From: Comamonas sp. SCN 67-35 | Lineage (GTDB): Bacteria > Pseudomonadota > Gammaproteobacteria > Burkholderiales > Burkholderiaceae_C | Reading direction: 5' to 3' | DNA length: 52,704 nucleotides | NCBI GenBank assembly: GCA_001725255.1 | Contig: MEFV01000020.1 | Coordinates: 1 to 52,704, forward strand | Shown: positions 8,728 to 20,780 of the stretch, piece by piece | Numbering within the stretch: position 1 is the first letter of the stretch | Layout: every line of letters begins with the position of its first letter | Translations under genes and position numbers: made by a program | Notes under the pieces: generated by a model | Told to the model about the DNA's origin: nothing | What the model saw: only the letters and a program-made list of their open reading frames with translations | The model's database searches: none

Positions 8728-9879
8728 ATGAACACCATTGCCGCATCCATTCCCGTACTTCGCTGGGCGGCGCAACGCGCGCGCCTGGACGACGATAGCG
8801 TAACCAGGCGCTTTGCCAAATGGCCCTTGTGGCTCAGTGGTGAGGAGCAACCCACGCTCAAGCAGCTAGAGGACTTCGCTCGGCTTACCCATACCTCCAT
8901 TGGCTATTTTTTCCTTCCACAACCACCGACGCTGACCCTGCCAGTGCCAGACTTTCGCACCTTGCGCGATATCACACTGGCCGAGCCCAGCAGCGAGCTG
9001 CTCGACACCATTTACCTGTGCCAACAACGCCAAGATTGGTATCGCGACCATGCCCGCATGCACGGTCTGCTCGCCTTGCCGTTCATCGGCAGTGTCAACA
9101 TCCACGATGCACCACAAGCTGTAGCGCAACGGTTGCGCGAAGTCTTGGACCTGTCCGTCGCATTGCGCAGGCAATTGCCCACCTGGACTGAAGCGCTGCG
9201 CCAGATGATTGGCAAGGCTGAGGACGCGGGAGTATTGGTCATGGTCAGTTCCGTCGTCGGTAGCAACAGCCGCCGCACTTTGGACGTGGGCGAGTTTCGT
9301 GGTTTCGCGCTATCCGATCCGTTGGCGCCGCTGATCTTCCTCAATGGCGCTGACAGTAAGGCCGCGCAAATGTTCACTCTGGCCCACGAGCTGGCGCACC
9401 TGTGGTTGGGTGCCACCGGCGTATCGGACACTCAGGCCGGCCAAGTACCCGAGCAAGAAGCTGAACGTTGGTGCAACCTGGTGGCAGCGGAATTGCTGGT
9501 GCCCATGGAAGACTTGCGCCTTGCACGCGAGCCCGGCGCTCCGATCCCAGACGAAATACAGCGCCTTGCGCGTGAGTTCAAGGTCAGCTCCCTGGTCGCC
9601 TTGCGTCGCCTGTTTGATGTCGGCCACATCAGCCAAGCTGCCCTGTGGCAGTACTACCGGCAAGAGCAAGACCGCCTGCGCGCACTGACCAAACGCAGCA
9701 GCGCAGGCGGCGACTTCTACCGCAGTCTTGGTGCACGAAGCAGCAAGCGCTTCACCCAGGCCATCGTGTCTAGCACGCTGGAGGGACTTACCTCCTTCCC
9801 TGATGCCTTTCGCATGCTTGGGATCAAGAAAAACGCCACTTTCCACCAGGTCGCACGCGAATTTGGAGTTGCCGCATGA
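8728..9879 (+). CDS. ImmA/IrrE-family metallopeptidase (antitoxin-like partner of DUF4411)
   Basis: A 383-residue protein with the zinc-protease motif H-E-L-A-H at residues 220-224, in the context T-L-A-H-E-L-A-H-L-W-L-G typical of ImmA/IrrE (DUF955). The N-terminal ~60 residues include F-A-K-W-P-L-W-L-S-G-E-E-Q-P-T-L-K-Q-L, the motif seen in XRE/ImmA fusions of this size, here without a clear complete helix-turn-helix. ImmA-type proteases cleave repressors, and in toxin-antitoxin settings such proteins are paired with PIN-like DUF4411 toxins. Exactly that gene follows, overlapping by 4 bp (ATGA, 9876-9879). The ATG at 8728 gives the usual start. Which of the two acts as antitoxin is inferred from this gene order and not shown by the sequence. 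Confidence 0.87.
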   Translation: MNTIAASIPVLRWAAQRARLDDDSVTRRFAKWPLWLSGEEQPTLKQLEDFARLTHTSIGYFFLPQPPTLTLPVPDFRTLRDITLAEPSSELLDTIYLCQQRQDWYRDHARMHGLLALPFIGSVNIHDAPQAVAQRLREVLDLSVALRRQLPTWTEALRQMIGKAEDAGVLVMVSSVVGSNSRRTLDVGEFRGFALSDPLAPLIFLNGADSKAAQMFTLAHELAHLWLGATGVSDTQAGQVPEQEAERWCNLVAAELLVPMEDLRLAREPGAPIPDEIQRLAREFKVSSLVALRRLFDVGHISQAALWQYYRQEQDRLRALTKRSSAGGDFYRSLGARSSKRFTQAIVSSTLEGLTSFPDAFRMLGIKKNATFHQVAREFGVAA

Positions 9880-10370
9880 GCTATCTGCTGGACGCCAACG
9901 TCTTCATGGCCGCTAAAAACTTGCATTACGGTCTGGATTTCTGCCCCGCCTTCTGGGACTGGCTTGCGCACCAGGGGCATATGGGCATGGTCTGCAGCAT
10001 CGACAAAGTGGCTGATGAAATCCAGGCTGGGCAGGATGAATTGAGCGATTGGGCGAAAGACCGTGGCCAGGCACTGTTTCGTCGCACGCCGCCGACGTTG
10101 CTACCGCAGTTTGCCCAAGTGAGCGAATGGGTCTCATGCCAGAACTACTCCCCCGCTGCCATCAACACCTTCCTGCAAGTCGCTGATTACTACCTTGTCG
10201 CCCATGCCATCGCGGGTGAGCATGTGTTGGTCACCCACGAAACACCTGCCAACTCGCTCAGCCGCATCAAAATTCCCAACGTCTGCCTCGGTCTGGACGT
10301 CCGCTTCATGACGCCTTACCAAATGTTGCGTACCGAAAAGGCACGCTTCGTCCTGGGGAAGACAGCATGA
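9876..10370 (+). CDS. DUF4411 PIN-like putative toxin
   Basis: A 164-residue protein of the DUF4411 family, which has a PIN-like fold. It begins Y-L-L-D-A-N-V-F-M-A-A-K, with the first acidic residue (Asp6) of the metal site. Further acids lie in I-D-K-V-A-D-E-I and in V-A-D-Y-Y-L-V-A-H-A. Towards the C-terminus V-L-V-T-H-E-T resembles the conserved V-T-x-D/E strand end. PIN-domain toxins are Mg-dependent RNases, but no activity has been assigned here. It overlaps the metallopeptidase gene by 4 bp upstream and the methyltransferase gene by 4 bp downstream (ATGA, 10367-10370), so translation of toxin and methyltransferase is probably coupled. Confidence 0.85.
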   Translation: MSYLLDANVFMAAKNLHYGLDFCPAFWDWLAHQGHMGMVCSIDKVADEIQAGQDELSDWAKDRGQALFRRTPPTLLPQFAQVSEWVSCQNYSPAAINTFLQVADYYLVAHAIAGEHVLVTHETPANSLSRIKIPNVCLGLDVRFMTPYQMLRTEKARFVLGKTA

Positions 10371-11948
10371 GCATCACCCTCCAAGCCCCCTTCGCCCTGC
10401 ACGGGCGCAACCCCGATGTGCTCACCTGCATCGCCAACCTGTCCAACGACGAGGTTTTCACCCCACCCGAGTTTGCCAATCGCATGATCGACACCGTGGC
10501 CGCCGCCTGGGCGCAAGACCACGGCGGCGCCAGCCTCTGGGCGAACAAGGACGTGCGCTTTCTCGACCCCTGCACCAAGTCCGGCGTGTTCCTGCGCGAG
10601 ATCACGCGGCGGCTGACGGACGGGCTGGCGCCGCAGATACCCGACCTGCAGCAACGCGTGCAACACATCCTCACGCGGCAGGTGTTTGGTATCGGCATCA
10701 CGCGCATCACCAGCCTGCTGGCGCGGCGCAGCGTGTACTGCTCGCGCCATGCCAGCGGGCGGCACTCGATTGCGGCGTTCGGCAGCGACGCGGGCCACAT
10801 TTGGTTCGAGCGGGTGGAGCATGAATGGCAGGGCGGCCGATGCCGCTTTTGTGGAGCCAGTCAAAGTGCCTATGACCGAGGCGCTGACCGCGAAAGCCAC
10901 GCTTACACCTTCATCCATACCAACGACATCATGGCTCGCACCGCCGAGCTGTTTGGAGCGGACATGCAGTTCGACGTCATCATCGGCAACCCGCCCTATC
11001 AACTGGGCTCGGACGGCGGCACCCGCGACGTGCCGATCTATCAGCGCTTTGTTGAACAGGCCAAGGCGCTGGAGCCGCGCTACGTGACGATGGTGATTCC
11101 TGCGCGCTGGATGGCGTCGGGCCTAGGCTTGTCGGAGTTCCGCCAGACCATGCTCGCCGACCGCCGCGTGCGCACGTTGGTGGACTATCCGGCGGCCAGC
11201 GAGGTCTTCCCCGGTGTCGAGATCAAGGCCGGTGTCTGCTATTTCCTCTGGGATGCCGCCCATGACGGCGATTGCAGCGTGACTACCTTTCGCAATGGCG
11301 AGGCCCAGGGCCCCGTCTTGCGCAACCTGGGTGCGCACGACGTGTTTGTGCGCGATGCGCGGGCGGTCACCATCCTGCAAAAGGTGTTGCAGCACGGCGA
11401 GCCCTCCATCAACACCATCCTGGCGCGCGACAAGGAATTTGGTTGGACCTCGAACTTCGACGGTTTTCACCAGCGGCAAAAGCCGGGCGACGTGCCGCTG
11501 TACTACATCCGCAAGATGAAACGCGGCGTCGGCTTCGTTGCGCGCGAGGCAGTCACCAAGAGCGCGCACCTCGTCGACACGTGGAAAGTTTTTGTCCCGA
11601 AGGCATACAACGGCGGCGATGGCGTGCCACACCAGATTCTGGGCAAGCCGCTGATTGCGCCATCGCCATCGGTGTGTACTCAGTCGTTCCTTTTTTTTCA
11701 CGTCGGCTCGCAAGCAGAAGCCGAAAGCCTTCAGTCTTACTACGCCACCCGCTTTTTTCGGTATTTGGTATCACTGCGAAAAATCACACAGGACGCCACC
11801 TATTCGGCCTATACGTGGGTGCCCCTGCAGACATGGGACAGAACCTGGACGGACGAGGCGCTGTACGCCAAGTACGGCCTCACGGCGGAGGAAGTTACTT
11901 TCATCGAACAGGCGGTACGACCCATGGGGTTGGACGGCGAGGGTGACG

Positions 11949-11965
<17 letters not shown>
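10367..11965 (+). CDS. Eco57I-type N6-adenine DNA methyltransferase of a restriction-modification system
   Basis: A 532-residue methyltransferase. It opens with D-E-V-F-T-P-P (residues 28-34), has AdoMet motif I F-L-D-P-C-T-K-S-G-V-F-L at 65-76 and the catalytic motif IV N-P-P-Y at 208-211 in I-I-G-N-P-P-Y-Q. Cysteines at 125, 159 and 162 (C-S-R-H; C-R-F-C) look like part of an inserted zinc site, which may be incomplete. The C-terminal half should hold the target-recognition domain. It methylates adenine in a site that cannot be predicted from sequence. It overlaps the restriction gene by 17 bp and the DUF4411 gene by 4 bp. Together with the downstream GIY-YIG/helicase protein it forms a two-gene restriction-modification core. 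Confidence 0.9.
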
Positions 11966-14492
<2,527 letters not shown>

Positions 14493-14509
14493 GGCGCCCC
14501 AGAGCCCGT

Positions 14510-17056
14510 TCATGCCGCTCCGCTCCACGGCAGCGTGTGCCACTGCCCGCGCGCGTAGCGCACCAGTTGTCCGTCGTCCGCCCAGCGCCACAGGTGCATC
14601 CAGCCGTTGTCCACGAGCTGGCGTACCACGGTCTGGCGCTGCAGCACGCCTTCGATGGCGGCCGCGGGGGCGTCGATCACCGTGGTCAGCCGCAGCGGCT
14701 CATGCACCCAGCGCGCGCCGTCGTGCAGCGACTGCAGCGGCAGGCCGATGCGCAGATCGCCCCCGTTGCCCTCGAACACCCCGATGTGCCCGCCCACGAC
14801 GTTCAGCAGTAGCTTGTTGCCGGTGCCCAGCCGTTCGGGGTCGCAGGTGCTGGCGTTGTACTGCCAGTTGATCCAGTGCGTGACCAGCATGGGCGCGGTC
14901 ATCAGCTGTTCGAGCAGCGTGCCCTGCGGGTCCTGCGTGCTGTCGTAGGCGTGCAGAAAGCACCGGCTGCCCAGCACGACACCCTGGCTGCGCCAGCGCG
15001 GGCCGATGATGAACGAGGCGTTGCCCGCCAGGCCCCATTCGGGGCGGTTCTGCGCGCCGTCGTTGGCGCGGCGCCTGAATTGCCGCAGCATCTGCGCGTG
15101 CGTGCCGCGGGGCTTGAGCCCCAGCGTGGGCGCGCGTTCGCGCCGCGCCTGGTCGCAGGCGTGCCGCAGCACGGCTTCCAACTGCTCCCAGCGCGGGCGC
15201 GCCGGGGCGGACATCAGGTCCAGGTCGAAGGCTTCGATCTCGTCGGTGGCGGTGTTGTGCAGCGCGCCGATGAACCAGGTCTGCGCGGGCACGGTGATGC
15301 CCTGTTCGGCCAGGCCGGCGCGGACTTCGGGCTCGTTGAGCAGGCGGGCCAGGCTGCGCGCGTTGGCCTCGCCGGTCTGGCCGCTGCAGGCGCCGCAATC
15401 GAGCGCGGAGGCGGTGGCATTGTTCGCGGTCTGGCTGCCGTGGCCGACGAAGAGCACCAGCGGCGCGAGCTGGCGCGCCAGTCCCGTGGCGCGCAGCACC
15501 TTGGCGGCGAGTTCGACCTTGGCCTGCAGCGCCAGGTGTTGCAGGCCCGGGCGGCACAGCGGCCGCAGGCGCATGGGCAGGCCCGCATGGTCTTCGTTGG
15601 CGCGCGCCTGGCTTGACGGATTCAGGAAGCGCCACAGCGGCTTGAGGTAGGTGACACCGGCTGCCTCGACGTAGGAGAAGGCGGCGCCGGGCCAGCGGCT
15701 CGCCGATTGCCATTGCTCGCCCACGTTCAGGCTCTGCTCGCGCGCCTGCAGCGCGGCTTGGCGCAGTTCGGCGGCGGGCGCGTCACTCTGCGCCGGGATG
15801 ATCTCGTCGCCCACCTCCAGCGCGGGTCCGAGCAGGCCCGGCAGCTGCGGACGGCGTGCGTGCGAGCCAAACGGCGTGTAGGCCAGCGGCACGCCGAAGA
15901 AGCCGGCAAAGCCCAGTGTCTGTACCGCCGGCCAGACGGCTTCGATCGCGCGGCGCAGCGGCTCGCTGCGCACGTCGATGCAGAAGGCCGCCTGCACTTG
16001 CACAGCCGGCTCGACCACGGGCGGACAGGCAGCGGCCAGGCGCATGGTGAGCTCGCGCTGGTAGCCGGCTTCGTAGGCCCACTGCCAGAGTTCATCCACG
16101 AGCAGTTCGCGTTCGCTTTGCGCCAGCAGCGCCGGGGCTTCGTGCCACGCGTGCTGCAGCGCGTGGAACGCCTGGCGCGCCGCCGTGTCGTTCTTGCCTT
16201 CGAGCAGGATCGCCCCCCAGGCCAGCCGGATGGCGAGCAGATCGCGCAGGTGCTCGTCGCGCTGCCCCTGCAGCTCGGCCTGCCAGCCCAGATACGCGCA
16301 CCATGAGGCCCAGCCGTTGACCGTGAGCAGCACGGCTTCGAGGTAGTCGGCCCAGACCTTGGAGGGCAGTTGCACGCGTTCGAGCACCCAGCGCTCGGCC
16401 TCCTGCCGCGTGGGCGGCAGGGCCTTGAGCGCGTCGCCCAGGCCAGGCAGGCCCATCAGCGTGCCGATGCCGTAATCGTGGCTCAGCGTCTCGCGCCAGA
16501 AGGCGTAGAGGCTGGTCGGGCGCTGGGGCTGCCATTCGGCCTGCTGCGTGTCGAACCAGGCGGCGCAGGTCTGGCTCACCTGGTAGGTGATGGCCTGGCG
16601 CCACGACAGCCGGGCGCTGCGCCGCGGGTCGTTGTCCAGCACGTCGATCAGCAGGGGCAGCTGCGGCGTGCGCAGATTGGTGTCGAGCGCTGCCACCAGC
16701 GTGTCCGGCGTCCATCCGGCGCAGACGTCGGCATTCTGCTGCGTCAGCGCGCAGGCCAGATCGCGGCTTTGGATGCGCCCGTCCTGCCAGGCCTGGCGCA
16801 GCATCGCGCGGGGCGTGAGCACCTGAATGTGGCCGAGCACCATCATGCGCGCGGCCACGCGGCGCACCGGCATGTGGATGCGCTTCCAGTGCGGGTTGAC
16901 GGCCACCGAGCGATCAAGCGGCCAGCTCGGTGCGATGGCCTCGCAGGCCTGCTCGCAGGCCGCTTCGACGGCCGCGTGCCTATCGGTGGCGGGCGATGGC
17001 GCGGCGCCTGCCGCAGTGTCCGTGGGGGTGGGCGCGAGTTCGGTGACGGCATTCAT
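14510..17056 (-). CDS. dabA: DabA, inorganic carbon uptake subunit (DUF2309)
   Basis: An 848-residue DUF2309 protein. DabA is a beta-carbonic-anhydrase-like subunit which, with the membrane protein DabB, takes up CO2 as bicarbonate energised by an ion gradient. The zinc and active-site residues can be placed: Cys359 and Asp361 in F-C-I-D-V-R-S-E, His539 in V-G-H-G-S-Q-T, Cys554 in L-D-C-G-A-C. The His-Cys spacing of 15 matches the characterised Halothiobacillus protein (H524, C539). The frame is open further upstream, but the ATG at 17056 has an AGGAGG-like site (GGAGG) just before it and lies 16 bp after the dabB stop, giving a dabB-dabA operon. A divergent LysR regulator lies beyond dabB. 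No carboxysome or Rubisco genes are in the window. Confidence 0.93.
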   Translation of the reverse strand: MNAVTELAPTPTDTAAGAAPSPATDRHAAVEAACEQACEAIAPSWPLDRSVAVNPHWKRIHMPVRRVAARMMVLGHIQVLTPRAMLRQAWQDGRIQSRDLACALTQQNADVCAGWTPDTLVAALDTNLRTPQLPLLIDVLDNDPRRSARLSWRQAITYQVSQTCAAWFDTQQAEWQPQRPTSLYAFWRETLSHDYGIGTLMGLPGLGDALKALPPTRQEAERWVLERVQLPSKVWADYLEAVLLTVNGWASWCAYLGWQAELQGQRDEHLRDLLAIRLAWGAILLEGKNDTAARQAFHALQHAWHEAPALLAQSERELLVDELWQWAYEAGYQRELTMRLAAACPPVVEPAVQVQAAFCIDVRSEPLRRAIEAVWPAVQTLGFAGFFGVPLAYTPFGSHARRPQLPGLLGPALEVGDEIIPAQSDAPAAELRQAALQAREQSLNVGEQWQSASRWPGAAFSYVEAAGVTYLKPLWRFLNPSSQARANEDHAGLPMRLRPLCRPGLQHLALQAKVELAAKVLRATGLARQLAPLVLFVGHGSQTANNATASALDCGACSGQTGEANARSLARLLNEPEVRAGLAEQGITVPAQTWFIGALHNTATDEIEAFDLDLMSAPARPRWEQLEAVLRHACDQARRERAPTLGLKPRGTHAQMLRQFRRRANDGAQNRPEWGLAGNASFIIGPRWRSQGVVLGSRCFLHAYDSTQDPQGTLLEQLMTAPMLVTHWINWQYNASTCDPERLGTGNKLLLNVVGGHIGVFEGNGGDLRIGLPLQSLHDGARWVHEPLRLTTVIDAPAAAIEGVLQRQTVVRQLVDNGWMHLWRWADDGQLVRYARGQWHTLPWSGAA

Positions 17057-17072
17057 GGCAGGTCCTCCGTAT

Positions 17073-18629
17073 TCACCGTGGGCTCGCCACGGCCCAGATG
17101 GCGGCCGGGCTCGGGGCCGCCGCGGTGGGGGCCACCGTCCACTGCGCGGGCCACAGGCGCAGTGCAAGCCGGGTGTAGTGCTCGTCCACGTAAAAGCCGG
17201 CGTAGCTCCAGCGCTGCCAGGCGGCCAGCGCGTGCGGGTGCCATTGCAGCACTGCCAGGCATGTGTACAACGCTGCCATGCCGATCACCGCCACCACGCC
17301 CTGGGCGGTGTTCGGCGCATCGTGCAGGCCCAGGGGCAGGGCGTGCGCGAGCAGAGCGGCCAGGCCCAGAGCGGCCACCATCAGCATGCCCGCGATGATC
17401 TGCGTGGCGGTGGTGCGCGCGCTCACGCCGCGTGCCAGCCACAGCAGCGGCGCCCAGGCCAGGGCCAGCAGCAGCGTCCACCACCAGGGCCAGGCGACGG
17501 CGCCGTGCGCCAGCTGCAGCGCCATCAGGATGGCGGCCGCCAGCACGGGCGCGGCCAGCAGCGGCGCCGCATGCATGCCGTGCGCGCCGTGCAGCATCCG
17601 CAGCCGCGTTTCGCGCACGGCGCTCGAGGCCGAGAGGAAGTGGTGTGCCTTGTACAGCGAGTGGCCGATCAGGTGCAGCGCCGCGAGTGTGTACATGCCG
17701 AGGCCGCATTCCAGCACCATGAAGCCCATCTGCGCGGCGGTGGACCAGGCGAGCCGCACCTTGATGGTGATGCGCGTGAGCATCACCATGCCCGCGAGCA
17801 CGGCCGACGCCAGGCCCAGGGCCACCAGCAGCCAGCGGGCAGCGGCCGCGTGATCGAGCAGCGGGGCGAAGCGGATCAGGATGAAGCCGCCGAGATTGAC
17901 CACCCCGGCGTGCAAGAGCGCGGAGACGGGCGTGGGGGCTTCCATCACCTGGATCAGCCAGCCATGCACCGGCAGCAGCGCGGTGCGCAGGATGACCGCC
18001 AGCGCCAGGCACAGCGCGCACAGCTGCAGCGCGGTGTCCGCGCCATGCTGGCTCACGGTGGCGAACAGGTCGGTGAGCGAGCCGCTGCCCACACTGCTCC
18101 AGGCGAGCAGGGCCGCCGCCAGCAGCAGCACGTCGGCTGCCCGATCGGCCAGGCGCTTCTTGTGCGCGGCCAGGCGGGCGAACGGGCGCTCGGCATAAAA
18201 GCACAGCAGGTGCTGCAGCGCCACGCCGATCAGCGCCCAGGCCGCGATCAGCACCAGCCAGTGGTCGGCCAGCAGCAGCAGCTGCACGGCCGCCAGCACG
18301 CCCGCCAGCGCCGCCGCGTAGGTCCGCTGCCTGGCTTCGCCTTCCAGGTAGCGGGAGGAGAAACTGCCGATCACCGTGCCGAGAAACTGCACCAGGACGG
18401 CGACGACGCCCGCCAGCGGCGTGAGCACTAGCCATCCGGGCCAGACCTGCGTGGCCTGGGTGTCGGCACCGGGCCACAGCCCGGGCAGGGTGGCCATCAG
18501 CGCCAGCACGCTCAGCGGCATGAACACGCGCCAGGGGCGGTGAAGGGACTTCCGTGTCGCCAGGATCAGCGCCGAGACGGCGAGCAGCACCACCGCGACG
18601 GCGGGCAGGAAGGCGGGTAGGGCGGTCAT
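17073..18629 (-). CDS. dabB: DabB, NuoL/MrpA-like membrane subunit for inorganic carbon uptake
   Basis: A 518-residue polytopic inner-membrane protein of the proton-conducting NADH-quinone oxidoreductase/antiporter family. The diagnostic antiporter-family core is present: L-P-V-H-G-W-L and then E-A-P-T-P-V-S-A-L-L-H-A-G-V-V-N, followed by H-L-I-G-H-S-L-Y-K-A-H-H-F-L. Beside a DUF2309 gene such a protein is DabB, the ion-translocating partner of DabA. An alternative upstream ATG exists at 18707 within the palindromic region. The ATG at 18629 starts directly at the first transmembrane helix and is preferred, though no strong ribosome-binding site is visible. The promoter region is shared with the divergent LysR gene. 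Confidence 0.9.
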   Translation of the reverse strand: MTALPAFLPAVAVVLLAVSALILATRKSLHRPWRVFMPLSVLALMATLPGLWPGADTQATQVWPGWLVLTPLAGVVAVLVQFLGTVIGSFSSRYLEGEARQRTYAAALAGVLAAVQLLLLADHWLVLIAAWALIGVALQHLLCFYAERPFARLAAHKKRLADRAADVLLLAAALLAWSSVGSGSLTDLFATVSQHGADTALQLCALCLALAVILRTALLPVHGWLIQVMEAPTPVSALLHAGVVNLGGFILIRFAPLLDHAAAARWLLVALGLASAVLAGMVMLTRITIKVRLAWSTAAQMGFMVLECGLGMYTLAALHLIGHSLYKAHHFLSASSAVRETRLRMLHGAHGMHAAPLLAAPVLAAAILMALQLAHGAVAWPWWWTLLLALAWAPLLWLARGVSARTTATQIIAGMLMVAALGLAALLAHALPLGLHDAPNTAQGVVAVIGMAALYTCLAVLQWHPHALAAWQRWSYAGFYVDEHYTRLALRLWPAQWTVAPTAAAPSPAAIWAVASPR

Positions 18630-18675
18630 GAATTCAATGCGAAGTGTGAAAACGATCGCAATGGTGCGTCGCAGC

Positions 18676-18695
18676 ATGTATTCTGTAAAATACAT
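18676..18695. promoter_or_regulatory. Palindrome in the dabB/lysR intergenic region, candidate LysR operator
   Basis: ATGTATT and AATACAT form a perfect 7-bp inverted repeat around a six-base AT-rich centre, lying between the divergent dabB and LysR starts. LysR regulators usually bind a T-N11-A palindrome in just such a position. The site ends about 34 bp before the regulator's ATG. Binding is inferred only. Confidence 0.55.
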
Positions 18696-18728
18696 TGATA
18701 AGAACAAATCAATCTATTTAAAAGAACG

Positions 18729-19670
18729 ATGCGTCTGGAGCAGCTCAACTTCCGCCACCTCTTCTACTTCTGGCGCGTGGCTCGCCTGGGGCATCTGACG
18801 CGCGCCGCGCAGGAGCTGCACACCTCGCAGTCCTCGCTGTCCGCGCAGATCCGCCAGCTCGAAGACCGCCTGGGCAGCCCGCTGTTCACGCGCGAGGGTC
18901 GGCGCATGGTGCTCACCGAAACCGGCCATCTGGCGCTGGCCTACGCGGAGAACATCTTCGGTCTCGGTCAGGAGATGCTCGGGCGGGTGCAGGGGCAGAA
19001 CGAAGGGCTCAGCCACCTGCGCATCGGCAGCGTGGCCACGATGTCGCGCAACTACCAGGAAAACCTGTACCGGCCGCTGCTCGCCGATCCCACGGTGCTG
19101 CTCACGCTGGAATCGGGCCTGCTGGAGAACCTGCTGGAGCGCCTGACCGAGCATCAGCTCGATCTGGTGCTGGCCAACGAACCCGTGGCGGCGGATGCGC
19201 ACCGGCCGCTGCACTGCCGGTTTCTGGGCAGCCAGCCGATTTCTCTCATTGGTCCGGCGCAGCGCTGGCGCGGGCAGCAGTTGCGCGTTCCGCAGGATCT
19301 GGACGGCCTGGAGATCGTGCTGCCCGGCCCCAGGCACGCCGTGCGCGCGCAGTTCGATGCGCTGTGCATGAGCGAGGACGTGAAACCCAAGGTGCGCGCC
19401 GAGGTCGACGACATGGCCATGCTGCGGCTGGTGGCGCGCGACAGCGGCTGGCTGGCGATGATGCCCGAGGTGGTGGTGCAGGACGAACTGCGCAACGGCC
19501 TGCTGTGCACGGTCGGACAATGCCCACAGCTGCACGAGCGTTTTTATGCCATCACCACCTCGCACCGCTACCACATCGAGCGGCTGGAAGCCCTGCTGCG
19601 GCTGGCCCCTGCGCTGTCGCTGGCCGCAGGTGTGGAGCAAGCCACGCGGCTTGCGCTGGATTTGCCTTGA
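18729..19670 (+). CDS. LysR-family regulator divergent from dabBA
   Basis: A 313-residue LysR-type regulator. The N-terminal winged helix-turn-helix is clear (L-T-R-A-A-Q-E-L-H-T-S-Q-S-S-L-S-A-Q-I-R-Q-L-E) and is followed by a substrate-binding domain. The opening L-N-F-R-H-L-F-Y-F-W-R-V-A-R resembles NhaR-like members more than classical CbbR. Being divergent from dabBA, it most likely controls inorganic carbon uptake, as CbbR-type regulators do elsewhere. A palindrome 34 bp upstream may be its site. The stretch before the ATG is AT-rich (AAATCAATCTATTTAAAAG), unlike the surrounding GC-rich DNA. Confidence 0.88.
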   Translation: MRLEQLNFRHLFYFWRVARLGHLTRAAQELHTSQSSLSAQIRQLEDRLGSPLFTREGRRMVLTETGHLALAYAENIFGLGQEMLGRVQGQNEGLSHLRIGSVATMSRNYQENLYRPLLADPTVLLTLESGLLENLLERLTEHQLDLVLANEPVAADAHRPLHCRFLGSQPISLIGPAQRWRGQQLRVPQDLDGLEIVLPGPRHAVRAQFDALCMSEDVKPKVRAEVDDMAMLRLVARDSGWLAMMPEVVVQDELRNGLLCTVGQCPQLHERFYAITTSHRYHIERLEALLRLAPALSLAAGVEQATRLALDLP

Positions 19671-19737
19671 GTCGTGCCGGAACAGGTGCGCGCCTGCCGC
19701 GCCCGCGTGGCCCCGCAGGCTTACATAATCGGGCCCG

Positions 19738-20772
19738 ATGACCGCCTACATCCTCAAGCGCATTCTGCTCATGCTGCCGACGCTCTTCGGGGTGTTGCTG
19801 CTCACCTTCGTGGTGATCCAGTTCGTGCCGGGCGGCCCGGTGGAGCAGTACCTGGCCGAGGCCAAGGCCGGCATGGCGGGGCACGGCGGCGCCGAGGGCG
19901 CAGGCATGGCGTACCGCGGCGCGCAAGGGGTGGATGCGCGGCGGCTGCAGCAGATCAAGCAGCTCTATGGTTTCGACAAACCGGCGCACGAGCGGTTTGT
20001 CGAGATGCTCGGCAAGTTCGCGCGCTTCGACCTGGGACGCAGCTTCTTTCAGAACAAGGATGTGTGGCAGCTCATCAAGGAGAAGATGCCGGTCTCCATC
20101 AGCCTGGGGCTGTGGACGTTCTTCATCAGCTATCTGGTGGCCGTGCCGCTGGGCGTGGCCAAGGCGGTGCGCGCGGGCTCGCGTTTTGACCTCGTCACCA
20201 CGCTGCTCATCCTCGTCGGCTACGCGATTCCGGGCTTCGTGCTGGGCCTGGCGCTGCTGGTGGTGTTCGGCGGACAGTTGCAGTGGTTTCCGCTGCGTGG
20301 GCTCACGTCGAGCAACTGGGAAGAACTCGGCTGGGGCGCGCGCATCGTGGACTACCTCTGGCACATCACGTTGCCGGTGATCGCGATGGTGGCGGGCAGC
20401 TTCGCGGTGACGGCCATGCTCACCAAGAACGCCTTCCTGGAAGAAATCCGCAAGCAGTACGTGCTCACCGCCCGCGCCAAGGGCTTGTCCGAGCGACAGG
20501 TGCTCTACGGGCATGTGTTTCGCAATGCGCTCATTCCCATCGTCACCGGCTTTCCGTCGGCGTTCATCGGCGCGTTCTTCACCGGCTCGCTGCTGATCGA
20601 GACGCTGTTCTCGCTCGACGGCCTGGGGCTGCTGAGCTACGAGAGCGTGATCCGGCGCGACTACCCGGTGGTGCTGGGCACGCTCTACCTCTTCACGCTG
20701 ATCGGCCTGGTGACCAAGTTGATCTCCGACCTGTGCTACGTCTGGGTCGATCCGCGGGTGAAATTCGATTGA
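19738..20772 (+). CDS. yejB: Peptide ABC transporter permease YejB
   Basis: A 344-residue DppB/OppB-type inner-membrane permease. It begins Y-I-L-K-R-I-L-L-M-L-P-T-L-F-G and has six predicted helices. The permease/ATPase coupling loop is seen in A-R-A-K-G-L-S-E-R-Q-V-L-Y-G-H-V-F-R-N. The long insert after V-P-G-G-P-V-E (residues ~35-65) is typical of YejB. A TACATAAT stretch just before the ATG could be a -10 with a very short leader. It is the first gene of yejB-yejE-yejF, 8 bp ahead of yejE. The binding protein gene yejA is 13 kb upstream. Confidence 0.93.
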   Translation: MTAYILKRILLMLPTLFGVLLLTFVVIQFVPGGPVEQYLAEAKAGMAGHGGAEGAGMAYRGAQGVDARRLQQIKQLYGFDKPAHERFVEMLGKFARFDLGRSFFQNKDVWQLIKEKMPVSISLGLWTFFISYLVAVPLGVAKAVRAGSRFDLVTTLLILVGYAIPGFVLGLALLVVFGGQLQWFPLRGLTSSNWEELGWGARIVDYLWHITLPVIAMVAGSFAVTAMLTKNAFLEEIRKQYVLTARAKGLSERQVLYGHVFRNALIPIVTGFPSAFIGAFFTGSLLIETLFSLDGLGLLSYESVIRRDYPVVLGTLYLFTLIGLVTKLISDLCYVWVDPRVKFD

Positions 20773-20780
20773 GCGCCGGG

